DNA from: Dipylidium caninum
Taxonomy: Eukaryota > Platyhelminthes > Cestoda > Cyclophyllidea > Dipylidiidae
Reading direction: 5' to 3'
Length of the DNA stretch: 24,997 nt
Assembly: GCA_017562135.1 (NCBI GenBank)
Contig: QEYB01000344.1
Span: 1-24,997, forward strand
A model generated the notes under the pieces. That model made no database searches. It was not told where the DNA came from and saw only the letters and a list, made by a program, of their open reading frames with translations. Below are positions 10,574 through 19,762 of the stretch, piece by piece (the first letter of the stretch is position 1; each line of letters opens with the position of its first letter). The translations under genes were made by a program, and so were the position numbers.

Positions 10574-12572
10574 GATGTCTACAACGACTGCTCTCCAGTC
10601 CGCGATGCCGTTGTTTTTGGAACAGTGAGTTCTCGCGTCTGCTCGTGTCACCGGTTGCGGTGGCGTTGATTGATGGACGACTCCTCTGCTCTCCCTCTTG
10701 CAGATCTGCCACCTACGAGGTGCGATCGGAGCTGGCAAACTCTGCCCACCGGACAAGGAGTCCTGTCAAGCGTAAGCCCTCATTTACGCCAGCTCCTCCC
10801 CCCCCCCTCCTCTCGTGGCGTCCACCTGATGCACCCACATCGCTCGGAGGCTCGTAGTATCGACGAGCAAGTCGCCCCTACAAGCCACGCCCTCCACCAA
10901 GTCGGGTGGAGCGTGGTGGCTGCCTCTTGGGCACCGTCGCTTTGTCCCTTCTTGTCGAGTGCTTGGAAGCAGGAGGTAGACGCCACTTCTCCCCTCCTAA
11001 ATCAGCATGAGTGAGGGTCTTTTCACTTTCGTTTTGCGCATTTTCAGGTTTATCACTGCCCATGGAAGAAACGCGGACATGTATACTTCGCCAGAACGTA
11101 AGTAGTCAACATTTGTGTCCAACTCGTTTGCCTGACGTGTTGGAAACATTCCCATTTTATCCTGTCCTTTCCGGCCATCATGGCAGTTGGCTGGTTGGGC
11201 ATGGAGAAGTGGCCTTCTACTCACTGTGCCCCACTTTCTTATCTTGCATCCAGCCTCGCCGCAGCCCACACATCCTCCGAAGCTGATACAGCTGAGCGCG
11301 CCAGGCGTGTAATCGAGGATCGTCCACCGTCCGCAACCCCTGAATCCTTTTTGGCCATTTGTGAGGCCACCCATCACCCCTGCCCCTTCGACGCCCCTTC
11401 CCTCCCCTGTTATTCTAAACTATTACAACTAATCTGTGCATAGTCCATAAAAGGTTCGATAGACTGGCAGCGTCTTGTGGTCTTTTTCATGCCTCTGGGC
11501 ATCTGCGCGGCGGTGCGTTGTTCAATGACTCAGACGTTGTTCTCACACGTGTCGGTGGCCTGATGATTTCGTCATCCACCGTGAACAGTCCCGCAGGGCG
11601 GCATAAGTGCTTCCATTCCCCAATCCATGGCCCACTTGCTTCACCGCATTTTGCGCCTCCATTTCCCCGTCAAGGTGACACCGGAGGGGACGCGTTAGGA
11701 TGTAAGGAAAATGGAGAGTTGGGAGGCATTGAGACAGACACTCTCGGTGGTTACACGCTCTTTGTCGCCGCGCTGAGGTGTAGTCCGTCACTCCGTGAGA
11801 AACACTTTCTCGCCTCCGCTGTGCACACCGACGAGGTGCCTCCTATAAAAAAGAAATCTGGATCCATTGCATTGCAGTTGTGGACGGATGCCTCGTACCA
11901 CAAGAGCGGAGGGCAGCCGTGAAGGAGCAGACTAAGTCATCGCACCTCAATGGGAGACGAATTAGTGCACAACGCTCGGCCCCCTCTTCATTGCGAGGAC
12001 TCCGACCGCTTTGTCATTTTACTTAACTGCGTTGAGTAGCCGATTCACCGACCTCAAAGTCGACGCCGCGCCTCAAACTCCCAGCTACACTGAAAGGGCG
12101 GCTCGTGGGCCTTCGGCGTCGATTCGCTCAACAGCGTCAGAGTCTGTGCACCCTCAAAACGCCGCTTTGAGCGTTGTGCCTCGAGGGCTGGCACGAAGAC
12201 TCCGGAAGATTGGACAAAGAAAGGGGAAGTCGTCGGAACCCTTGCAGCGGAAATGCCTGCAGACTCCGCTGTTTGAAAGCGCATCTTTGATGCACTCAGT
12301 CGACGCTTCTCATTCTTGCTCAGGAGGATGAGTAGCCGACTCACGCTCTCGAAGTTGACGGTGTAGGCCAAATTGCGAACCACACTGCAAATGCATTCCA
12401 CAATCGCGGGGCGCATGATGCTTTCCAAGCAGAGGGGAGAAGGGTTGGGGGTGGGGAGGGGGGAGGGGGTTAGCGGGAGGAGGAGGAGGAGGAGGAGGAG
12501 GAGGAGCAGAAGGCGGAAGAGCTGCGCGGTCACGCATCGGTGGCGATTTGGGGAGACATTGACGAGCCAACA
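10574..12572 (+). pseudogene. HSP70 pseudogene, copy 4, near full length
   Basis: The length (about 2.0 kb) equals a cytosolic HSP70 coding region. Landmarks in order: TT.....PLFLEQ near 10580-10625 (TTYSCVGVFQH); RGAIGAGK at 10718-10741 (RLIGDAAK); QNVSSQHLCPT near 11090-11125 (LNVLRIINEPT, same spacing); LVGHGEVAFYSL at 11188-11225 (DLGGGTFDVSVL); TAERARR near 11290 (TACERAKR); RFDRLAASCGLF at 11453-11488 (RFEELCSDLF); DVVL..VGG at 11533-11559 (DLVLVGG); GGIETDTLGGYT near 11722-11757 (GIETAGGVMT); LSSRFTDLKV at about 12032-12062 (LSKEEIERMV); ALEVDGVGQI near 12345-12375 (ELEGVCNPI); a GGA tract; and GDIDE at 12554-12568 (TIEEVD). Stops and frame changes separate these pieces. A splice-like reading was considered, but the intronless HSP70 reading explains more. 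Confidence 0.65.
12471..12507 (+). repeat. GGA microsatellite at HSP70 C-terminal tail
   Basis: A run of about 12 GGA triplets just upstream of a 32-bp block shared with copy 3. It falls at the position of the Gly-rich GGMP tail of HSP70 copy 4. This is the counterpart of the 9403-9472 tract. Confidence 0.7.
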
Positions 12573-13293
12573 AGGCAGAGATGGTACAAAATGAAGTTGA
12601 TTAACTTTAATTTAACGCATAATTCCGTCTCACAATTCGTCGCCAAGGGTTGCAAACTCTGGACCGGAAATGGACAAACACGATTCCTGCTGCCATATCA
12701 ACAATGCCCATCTTCCTCGACTTCAACATTGTCCCAATCGCCTTTAAAAAACATGATTTATAAGGTTAAAATTTGTGTATTCTCAACTAATCTGAGTGCT
12801 TCATTACGGGAACAGTGCGGAGCAAAGACACCTCGATCAGGCGGGAATGACAGCTTCGCGCATGAGAGATGAAGGGTGGGGGGGGGAAGAGGAGAGGGGG
12901 ATGAGGGGGTGGAGGGGGGGAGGGAGAGAAATTGCCTGGTACTGCAGGCTCTTTCCACTCAACGCTGGCAGGAGAGTGCCAAAGACCATTGGAAAAGAGG
13001 GAGAAAGCGGACAGTTGGATTAGGAGAATGTGACTGCCTGATGGGTGTCGCTGTCGGTCACGATGGCAGTAGGTCCACCCAACGTAGAGTGCTTCTCCTA
13101 AGCCATCGCAGTCAGCCTCCACCGACCAGCGCCACCCACTTACGCGATTAATGCACATGTGACGCCAGCCACAACATAAAAGTAAGTGCCGCTCTTTAGC
13201 GTATACATTGGCACAAATGCCACCGCAATTGGGAGGCCAATTCGCCTCGTTGGAGGCTATTCAGCGCTCTCCAACAAATCCAGCCCCACCTGT
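12573..13293. other. 3' flank of HSP70 copy 4 and spacer
   Basis: The first 120 bp match the 3' flank of copy 3, most strongly at 12652-12694. A purine-rich, G-heavy tract lies at 12866-12930. No gene was recognised, and the open frames here are short and biased by the tract. Confidence 0.4.
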
Positions 13294-13958
13294 CGTCTCC
13301 GACACTTGCAACAACACCAAAAACGCGAAAACAGACGAGTAGAAGGAAACTCCAAATCGCAGTCTCGTCGCGGCGTTTCAAGCTCCGAGTTGACAACTGG
13401 CCTCGCACTTTCTCCCACTTTGAAGGCAAGTTGCCTGCTATCTTCACACTAGAGTCGTCTTTCTCCACTTACTTCTCCGCCTTCCTTTCTTCCCCTTCCC
13501 ACTTCCTTCCTTCCTCCCCTCCTGCCCCCCCTCCCTCCTCTCCTCTCTCCCTTCCCCTGCCCTGCCCTGCCCTGCCCTGCCCTGCCCTGACCCTGAATCT
13601 GCCCCTGACCCTGACCTGACTCGAAGCTCCCCATCCACCTCCTCCACTAACACCGTCGAACCAACTTCTTTCCCATCCCTTCAAGCTGCCAGCCATCGTG
13701 CACCACCACGGGCAGGTGGAATTCTGACTTGCTTCACCGCAGTCCTCCCAGGCGCGTTCATGCGAGTTAAGGGGTCGAGATGGCCGCTAATCGCCTCAAT
13801 CTCACTGAGTGCCTACCCCTAACACTCGGCTTGTGGACTTTATTGCGCGCTGGCGGCGTCAAGGCGGACTCCCGGATCGCTTCTGCTCACTCACGACCCG
13901 ACAGCAGCAGCAGCAGCAGCAGCAGGAGGAGGAGGAGGAAGAGGAGGAGGAGGAGGCC
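13294..13958 (+). repeat. Left arm of 0.6-kb inverted repeat
   Basis: The reverse complement of 15509-16121 matches this stretch along its length, with most differences in the simple-sequence parts. Shared unique sequence includes the block before TCGTCTTTCTCC (about 13300-13470) and the block around CTTTATTGCGCGC (about 13760-13900). Within the arm are a CCCTG/CCTGC pentamer tract (13556-13600) and a CAG tract followed by GGA units (13901-13958). The arm ends sharply at GAGGCC on its inner side. A 64-codon open frame in it recurs in the other arm but ends in the CAG/GGA repeats, so I do not call a gene. Confidence 0.85.
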
Positions 13959-14074
13959 TTTTAATGCCTATTAATAAGATTCAGCAGTAAATGTGAGCAA
14001 TCACCGTAAGTGCTCGTCGGTTCCTCATTTTGATAACTTTGTAGAGTGCAATTACTGGTGATTAATGAAATATT

Positions 14075-14105
14075 TACCTACCTACCTACCTACCTACCTA
14101 CCTAT
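14075..14105 (+). repeat. TACC tetranucleotide microsatellite
   Basis: About seven tandem TACC units followed by one imperfect unit. It sits in the spacer of the large inverted repeat, with no gene adjoining. Confidence 0.85.
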
Positions 14106-15049
14106 CCACCTACCGGGTTAGGTTAACGACAAAAGGCATGTTTATCTGCGTGACCAGTATAAAAGCGCAATTAATATTGCACGAGGATAATGGGTGCATA
14201 TTTCTTGCCAGAAATACAAATACCTTTTTCGTTTTAGCACTCTACTTCGGCTGGTATTTTCGCGAGTCACAGGAAGCTCCATCTCCATCGCCCTCTTCTA
14301 CATTCGCGTTAATCATTTCCTGCTCGCGGTAACGGCCGCTCGGATGCCGCGCTTTACCCGTACCGCAACGCGGAGAGTGAGGAAAGAGTCGAGTGTGTCC
14401 TACACAAAGACCCGTAACCTCGGGCTACCCACTTTCCTTGAATGGAAGCCCGTCTGACTGAATCGGTCAAGATCAAATCGGCATTCACCAACCGACAGGT
14501 CGTGAACTGTTGGTAGCCAATCCGCTTGGACAGGTCGCGACAAAGTCCTGCACGGAGTGGAAGAGGAGAGAGGAGGGAGAAAACGGCCTGGAAGAGCCAA
14601 ACAGGAGATGTCGATGGCGACAAAACGGGAGAAGACAAAGGCTACGCGGAGACGGGGTGGAGAAGGGAGCAGGTGAAGAAGGATGGTTTAATCTCCCTTC
14701 CGCTCCTCACACCGAGTGTCCAGTGTCCGCTCTCGTCACTAGCAGCCGCAGTTGTCTTCTCCCGTCATAACATCGTAGTGCTTCAGGGCACACTGCTGGG
14801 CCACGACTGTGCCCTCTGTGGTCGCCTCACCCGAGGGTCTTCTTCATGCGCCAGGAACAGCAGCACCAGGAAGGGGAAAAGACGATTTACGGCATTCTCC
14901 CCTTCCTTCACTTCGCCTTCGAACACAGGCGTCCATTTCCACCTCGTCCAGTCAAATGCGCTGGTAGGCGTCTCCGTGGAAGGAGAGGCTACAAGTCGGA
15001 TGTCTGTCATGCCAGCAGATCTGTGTATAAACACGTTTGAGGACGAGTT

Positions 15050-16465
15050 GTGGGGATGATGGTAAAATGTTCGTATAGCAGAATTCCTCCTGTCCGAGTT
15101 CTCAACTCGAGACCGTAAAAGGGTATGGGAGTGAAAGAAGGAAGGGGGAAGGGAGGGGAGGGGAGGGGAGAGGGCAAGTCTGTCTTTCAGAGAAGAAATA
15201 TTCAATGGGGGGAGCATCAAGGAGGGGGCAGGATGCGCCTTCGCCTCCTCGTGATCAGGACTAGGGCAGATGGGAATGGGAAGGAGGAAAAGGAGGCGAG
15301 TGGGAAAGGGCGAGATGACGAGAGGGTGCAGTTTTCGTGTTGGGTGATTAGTTTTCTTGTGGGGTGATGTTTGGGCTTACTTAATGGCAATCCCGTCTCC
15401 GGCTCGCTCCAAGGTTTGGCCTCATCGCCTTTATGAGCCCTGCTGTGTTGGCGCGTTTTTCAATCTACCGGATAATCGCAAATGCGTCTGCAGGCACCGA
15501 GGGGCATCGGCCTCCTCCTCCTCCTCCTTCTTTTTCTCCTGCTGCTGCTGCTGTCGGGTCGTGAGTGAGCAGAAGCGATCCGGGAGTCCGCCTTGACGCC
15601 GCCAGCGCGCAATAAAGTCCACAAGCCGAGTGTTAGGGGTAGGCACTCAGTGAGATTGAGGCGATTAGCGGCCATCTCGACCCCTTAACTCGCATGAACG
15701 CGCCTGGGAGGAGACGGTGAAGCAAGTCAGTTCCACCTGCCAGTAGTGGGTGCACGATGACTGGCAGCTTGAACCGATGGGAAAGAAGTAGGGTCGACGG
15801 TGTTAGTGGAGGAGGTGGATGGGGCGCTTCGAGGCAGGGTCAGGAGCAGATTCAGGGTCGGGAGCAAGATCAAGGGCAGGACAGGGCACGGAAGGGGAGG
15901 GGGAGGGGAAGAGCAGAGTGGAGGCGGAAGAAAGAAGGCGGAGAAGTAAGTGGAGAAAGACGACTCTAATGCGAAGATAGCAGGTAACTTGCCTCAAAGT
16001 GAGACAGGGCGAGGACAAGTTGTCAACTTGGAGCTTGAACGCCGCGACGAGACTGCGATTTGGATTTTCCTCCTAATCGTCTGTTTTGCGTTTTTCGGTG
16101 TTGTTGTAAGTGTCGGAGACGTTGGCGCCTCCCACATCAATCAGCGAGTAGGGTGCGCGGCACTGATTGAGTTTTACGACGCCGCTCTGAGTGGGTGTGC
16201 GACTCTCAAGCAATGACGGCCGTAGCAGGACAGAAGCCCACGATCTGTTGGCGTCACCTCCCCACTCGCCGTCCAGGTCTCCACGTACACATTCACTGGC
16301 TCTGGCCCTTCCACTCTTCTCCTCCGCGGCCACTTACATAGTCGCCAATTTCGACCGATTGTCATCTACTCCAGGTCCACTTTCGTCCACATTTTCAGGC
16401 TGTTGAAGTGTACTCACATCCAATGCCATCATTCCGCCCTCTTCTTGACTTTTTCCTCTTCCCCC
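15050..16465. mobile_element. DNA inserted into HSP70 copy 5
   Basis: In HSP70 only about 25 residues separate the SINPDEAVAYGAAVQ segment (here at about 16519) from LGIETAGG (here at about 15035). About 1.4 kb is therefore extra. It contains the right arm of the inverted repeat. No transposase or reverse-transcriptase motif is visible and no target-site duplication could be defined, so the nature of the insertion (non-autonomous element, rearrangement or both) is open. Confidence 0.4.
15509..16121 (-). repeat. Right arm of 0.6-kb inverted repeat
   Basis: Inverted counterpart of 13294-13958, separated from it by about 1.55 kb. The GGA and CAG tracts appear here as CCT and CTG runs at 15511-15554. 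The outer end is near GGAGACG at 16115-16121 and the inner end at GGCC near 15509-15512. The arm is slightly shorter because the CCCTG tract and the triplet runs differ in length. The arm lies inside the gap of HSP70 copy 5. Confidence 0.85.
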
Positions 16466-17339
16466 TCGAATCCCCATTCGCTGCTCGCCTCCACTTAACT
16501 TTGCTCTTCTTCCGCGCACGCATACTCTGCGTCGTTAATGTTCACGGGGGACGTTGTTCAAACCGCCCTAATGGCAATGATGAGGTCATACTTTCCACAA
16601 TGTCCACATCCCGGGCTTGACCATGTGACCAACACAACTCCCACAGCGGCATCCCATGTAGGTCGTCGAAACCTACGTCGTTGCATCTCACTCGGGGACT
16701 GGGAGACACGTGAGCCTTTCTGAGTCTTTCTCAGAGGTGTCACACCATGTGTTGCCGCGCACAATAACTCACGGAATCGCGTTGTGATCAGGTCGCCTTT
16801 CTTGACAAATTGTGTGAAGCGAAAGGAAAGGCGCTGCCTCATTGCCCAATCCCATGAAGACCTCCAACCTGCGAGCATATTTAGGCATTGTCGGCGTTAT
16901 TGTTCACCAAACGGAGCTTTCAGTGGTGCCGCCTCCCAAGTCGAATGTCGCAATCTGATGATGTGAGGCTTGAGGATCGACAAGTGGCTGGCTGGCACTG
17001 CCTCAATCTCCACAACCGCTGCTGTGCTATCCTCACGGGCATGACGCCTTCCCACCTCCTCACCGCGAGGAGAGACGTTCTGCGTGACGGTGGTGTGCAG
17101 CCGAGGATGCAATTCGGGCAGCCTCCGTTGGGGCAACAAGCAATGATGGCGGAGTGTGGATGAACTAGCAGGCGGCCAAGACCAGGGGCCAATTTCTTAC
17201 ACAGTCAAAGCAAAGTGAAAAAATACACGAACATTGCGCAGCGCTGCCTCGGTGGAGGAGTGAAGGGGCAATTCGTGTGACATGCTTGAACGAGGAACAC
17301 ATTTGCTCAGCAGTTGTGCACCTCACTGTCCAACCAATC

Positions 17340-17400
17340 GCCTCGCCCTCGCCATCGCATCGCCTCGCCTCGCACCGCACCGCACCGCACCGTACCCCCC
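17340..17400 (+). repeat. CCTCG/CACCG pentamer tract
   Basis: An imperfect tandem run of CGCCT- and CGCAC-type pentamers. It lies within the presumed N-terminal part of HSP70 copy 5 and helps explain why that part cannot be aligned. Confidence 0.6.
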
Positions 17401-17571
17401 TGCCCCACTCCCGCCTCTGCAGTCCTCTTTCGCCTTTCCAGCACGAAACATCTCCCACGGAGAGGAGTGCACGTCTCCTCGTCGACACGCAAGCGCACTG
17501 CGTAGCGCCGAATAGCTCGCGATCAACTCAACCCACAATTTTCGCAGCAGTTGCGCTCTGCAGTTTGACAT

Positions 17572-18233
17572 AATTGGCCCAATTCGAGGGTGCTTCACCC
17601 GACCACATCGTCTAGTGCTAACTCGGGAGTCCTCAAGAAAGTCCATTAAGCCTCTTATATGACAATGCTGAAACCCCTTGTCCTAACGCATATTTATGGA
17701 GGCATATTTGCATTTGGTGCACAATGAGGAATGGACACGTTTGGCCTTCCGCCTTTCTTCATGGGGACGGTGAGGGCGAGATGGGATGGGATAGGAGGGA
17801 TGGGATGGGATGGGGAGCTCGTGGTGTGGTGGGTGGTGTGGTGGTGCCAGGTGGTGGGTTGGGTGGTGGGAGTGGCTCCGACTGAAGTGAGAGGGTGGGG
17901 AGGACACGGCCCGAATGAGGATGCCCGCCGACTGAAATGCATTATATATTTTACTACCGGCACAGAACGGCTCGCACTCGACCTGTTACGTGCACACGCC
18001 CAGTGCCTGAAATTATCTCCGGGTGTTTTGTCTCCAAGTGGAGGGAGAGTGAACAGCCGCCTCGCGTGCTTTCCTGGCCATGCGGAGGTGCTCACGCGTT
18101 TGGCTATCAGTGTAGATTCTGACAGTCGGTATCAAGATCGGTGTAGCGAAGGCGAAAACACGTTTGGTCCTTTCGATGCAGACACGCTTCCATGTCTCTG
18201 GAACGCTTAAGCAGATTTCGACGTTTTCTTAAC
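17572..18233. other. Spacer between HSP70 copy 5 and NKAPD1-like gene
   Basis: This holds a G/T-rich low-complexity stretch (about 17775-17905; GGGAT units, then GGTGT/GGTGG units). A 159-codon frame runs through it but is composed of the repeat, so I do not call it. A minus-strand ATAAATATG near 17690 and a CCAAT near 17580 could be promoter remains of HSP70 copy 5. Confidence 0.35.
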
Positions 18234-18240
18234 TATAAAA
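18234..18240 (+). promoter_or_regulatory. TATA box candidate for the NKAPD1-like gene
   Basis: TATAAAA within CTATAAAAG, about 210 bp before the proposed start codon and at the point where the DNA turns AT-rich. A pyrimidine-rich acceptor, CTTCTATTCCTAAG, at 18419-18432 lies shortly before the ATG. It could be the end of a 5' UTR intron or, in a flatworm, a spliced-leader trans-splice site. Confidence 0.35.
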
Positions 18241-18447
18241 GTTAGAGCGACATAATCAGTGGATTTACTTTGTATTGAACGGTTCGAAATGTTATAAGGA
18301 GGAGACTCCAGGCGGGGAGATGGGGCTGTGCTGTTGTCTTGGCAGTTTTTTATCCTAAATTTACACAGAGCCCATATTTGCTTATGTGCCACTTTGACTG
18401 TTATTTTCTAATGTTAGCCTTCTATTCCTAAGGTGGTAATCTTGGGC

Positions 18448-19762
18448 ATGTCCCCTGTAAGTAACCACTATGTTGTATGTTTTTTATATATTTTCCAATT
18501 TTTTTTCCTTTAATACCGTCAAATTTACTTGAGTGTGTTTCACTTCCAAATTATTTTGCTTTGTTTTTTTTGTAACATTAATAATTTTTTTGTTAGTTTA
18601 TTGTATTATGGTTTTAATATTCAGATAAAAATTATTGTTTTGAACAATCTTCTTTTCATTATCGTTTATAACAATGCATTTTTCTCCTCGCTTTTCAAAT
18701 CTTGTCGTGATATCTGCTGTTACTACTCTCGCAACGATAGTTAAAAATTTGCTTCGATTTATTTTTTTTTGTGCAATTTTTAATCTTTGCACATTTGAAA
18801 TTACCCATTTCTAACTATGCCTTTTTTGCTATGTTGTTTTTTGGATGTTGTGATACCTTGCTGCTCGCCCGCTATATCTTGTACTTTGTTCGACATTGTT
18901 TGTTATTCATTTCTTCTACTTTTTACTGACACGAGGCTTTCTTATTCTTAGGATAAACGCCTCTTGGGTTATGTGAAACAAAGCGAGGTTCACAACAGGG
19001 TAATTTTAATCTACAAACATATCTTTCTCTGCTACTCCCCACACGTTTTTCCTAACATACTTCTCACTTTTGCATTATCGTTACAACACATCGTCTACCT
19101 GCTGGTGCTTTATGATCTTTGTCTGGTGATCAATAAATTTTATGCTACATGTGACTGATACCCGTTTAATCTCAGATATTAGAGGAGGAACGTTGCTGGC
19201 GTGAATACAGGAATCGGAAGCGTGAGAAGATCAAAAACTACCTCCGAAGATCCTCTAAATCCCCTTTTACCTGTGTCTCGTAGTGACTCAGCTGAACGTG
19301 AGTGGCGTCGTGAACGCAAAGCGACAATTGGAAGAGACGCGCAAGATTACACGGCCTCCGCGGCCTGGTCCCACCACCGCCTTGGACTTCTGGCGCCAAG
19401 TTGTCCGTTGTAACGGGGATATCGAAGGTCGATGGGACACGACGGCTTTGAGGAACTTTGAAAATCCCGGTCCTCCTGCCTCTTTATCAATTGATAAACG
19501 GTCACGGTTATTGGTGGTCTTCCCCGAAATCCCCCACCTCTAAGGTGCCTTCCGTTCCATTACCCCCCACGTTTCTTCATCGTCGTCCTACGTCGTCCGT
19601 TTCCGAAAAAAAGCGCAAACGTCGCAAGAAAAGAAAGAATGGTGAAGAAGAAAGAAAAAATAAAGAAAAAGGCGAGAGAGAAGCGGAAAATCTAGCACCT
19701 CATCCTCTGATGACACTGACGATGTAGAGTGGGTCGAGAAGACGCTGTTATTTACCAGCTGA
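18448..19762 (+). pseudogene. NKAPD1-like (C11orf57/UPF0396) gene, last exon frame-broken
   Basis: Proposed exons: 18448-18456 (ATG TCC CCT, donor GTAAGTAACC), 18952-18999 (DKRLLGYVKQSEVHNR) and 19176-19762. Introns of 495 and 176 bp begin with GT, end in TTCTTAG and ATCTCAG, and both fall in phase 0. The joined N-terminus has the NKAPD1 pattern: MS.P, then LL..V...E.HN[KR]I.EE...W, with human and window spacing identical from HN to W. Exon 3 continues with ILEEERCWREYRNRKRE, an Arg/Ser stretch, then GDIEGRW (compare MPDRWGHS), a Lys/Arg-rich stretch (19598-19675) and an acidic Ser/Asp end, DDTDDVEWVEK, stopping at 19760-19762. The vertebrate protein is nuclear with a basic tail; its molecular function is poorly known. 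Exon 3 changes frame at about 19270, 19320, 19500-19540 and 19675. Introns are kept, so it is not a retrocopy. It may be functional if these are sequence errors. Confidence 0.65.

Larger units (their letters stand above)
14710..17571 (-). pseudogene. HSP70 pseudogene, copy 5, interrupted and truncated
   Basis: On the minus strand, FDLGGGTTESSV at about 16910-16945 matches the HSP70 signature FDLGGGTFDVSV almost outright. Upstream, TAAVV near 17005-17020 matches PTAAAI. Downstream come LEV and LGNEAA (FEV..LGGEDF), then ERLRKAHVSPS near 16690-16720 (CERAKRTLSSS), YDLIIAI at 16570-16590 (HDLVLVG) and NINDAEYA at 16519-16543 (SINPDEAVAY). About 1.4 kb of unrelated DNA follows. The protein then resumes with VFIHRSAGMTDI near 15000-15035 (LGIETAGGVMTAL), FEGE at 14912-14923 (VYEGE, with the exact spacing from the preceding Asp), DPRVRRPQ (PAPRGVPQ) and VTRADTG at 14716-14736 (VSAVDKSTG). 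The lid and tail are missing. The part upstream of 17170 is weak, and the ATG at 17571 is only a guess. Confidence 0.65.

Noticed and set aside
10574..11095. Multi-exon gene model with GTGAGT, GTAAGC and GTAAGT donors downstream of the 10564 TATA box
   Set aside because: The donor-like sites fall in segments that align with intronless HSP70, for example GTAAGT inside the match to LNVLRIINEPT, and the exon frames recognised no family.
1100..12400. Repeated GAGTAG/CTACTC motif as an LTR, TRIM or SINE family
   Set aside because: No TG...CA termini, primer binding site or target duplications were visible. The copies fall at matching positions within the HSP70 relics and are explained by them.
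13780..13974. 64-codon ORF repeated in both arms of the inverted repeat
   Set aside because: Identity reflects the DNA duplication. The ORF ends in CAG/GGA repeats and resembles no known protein.
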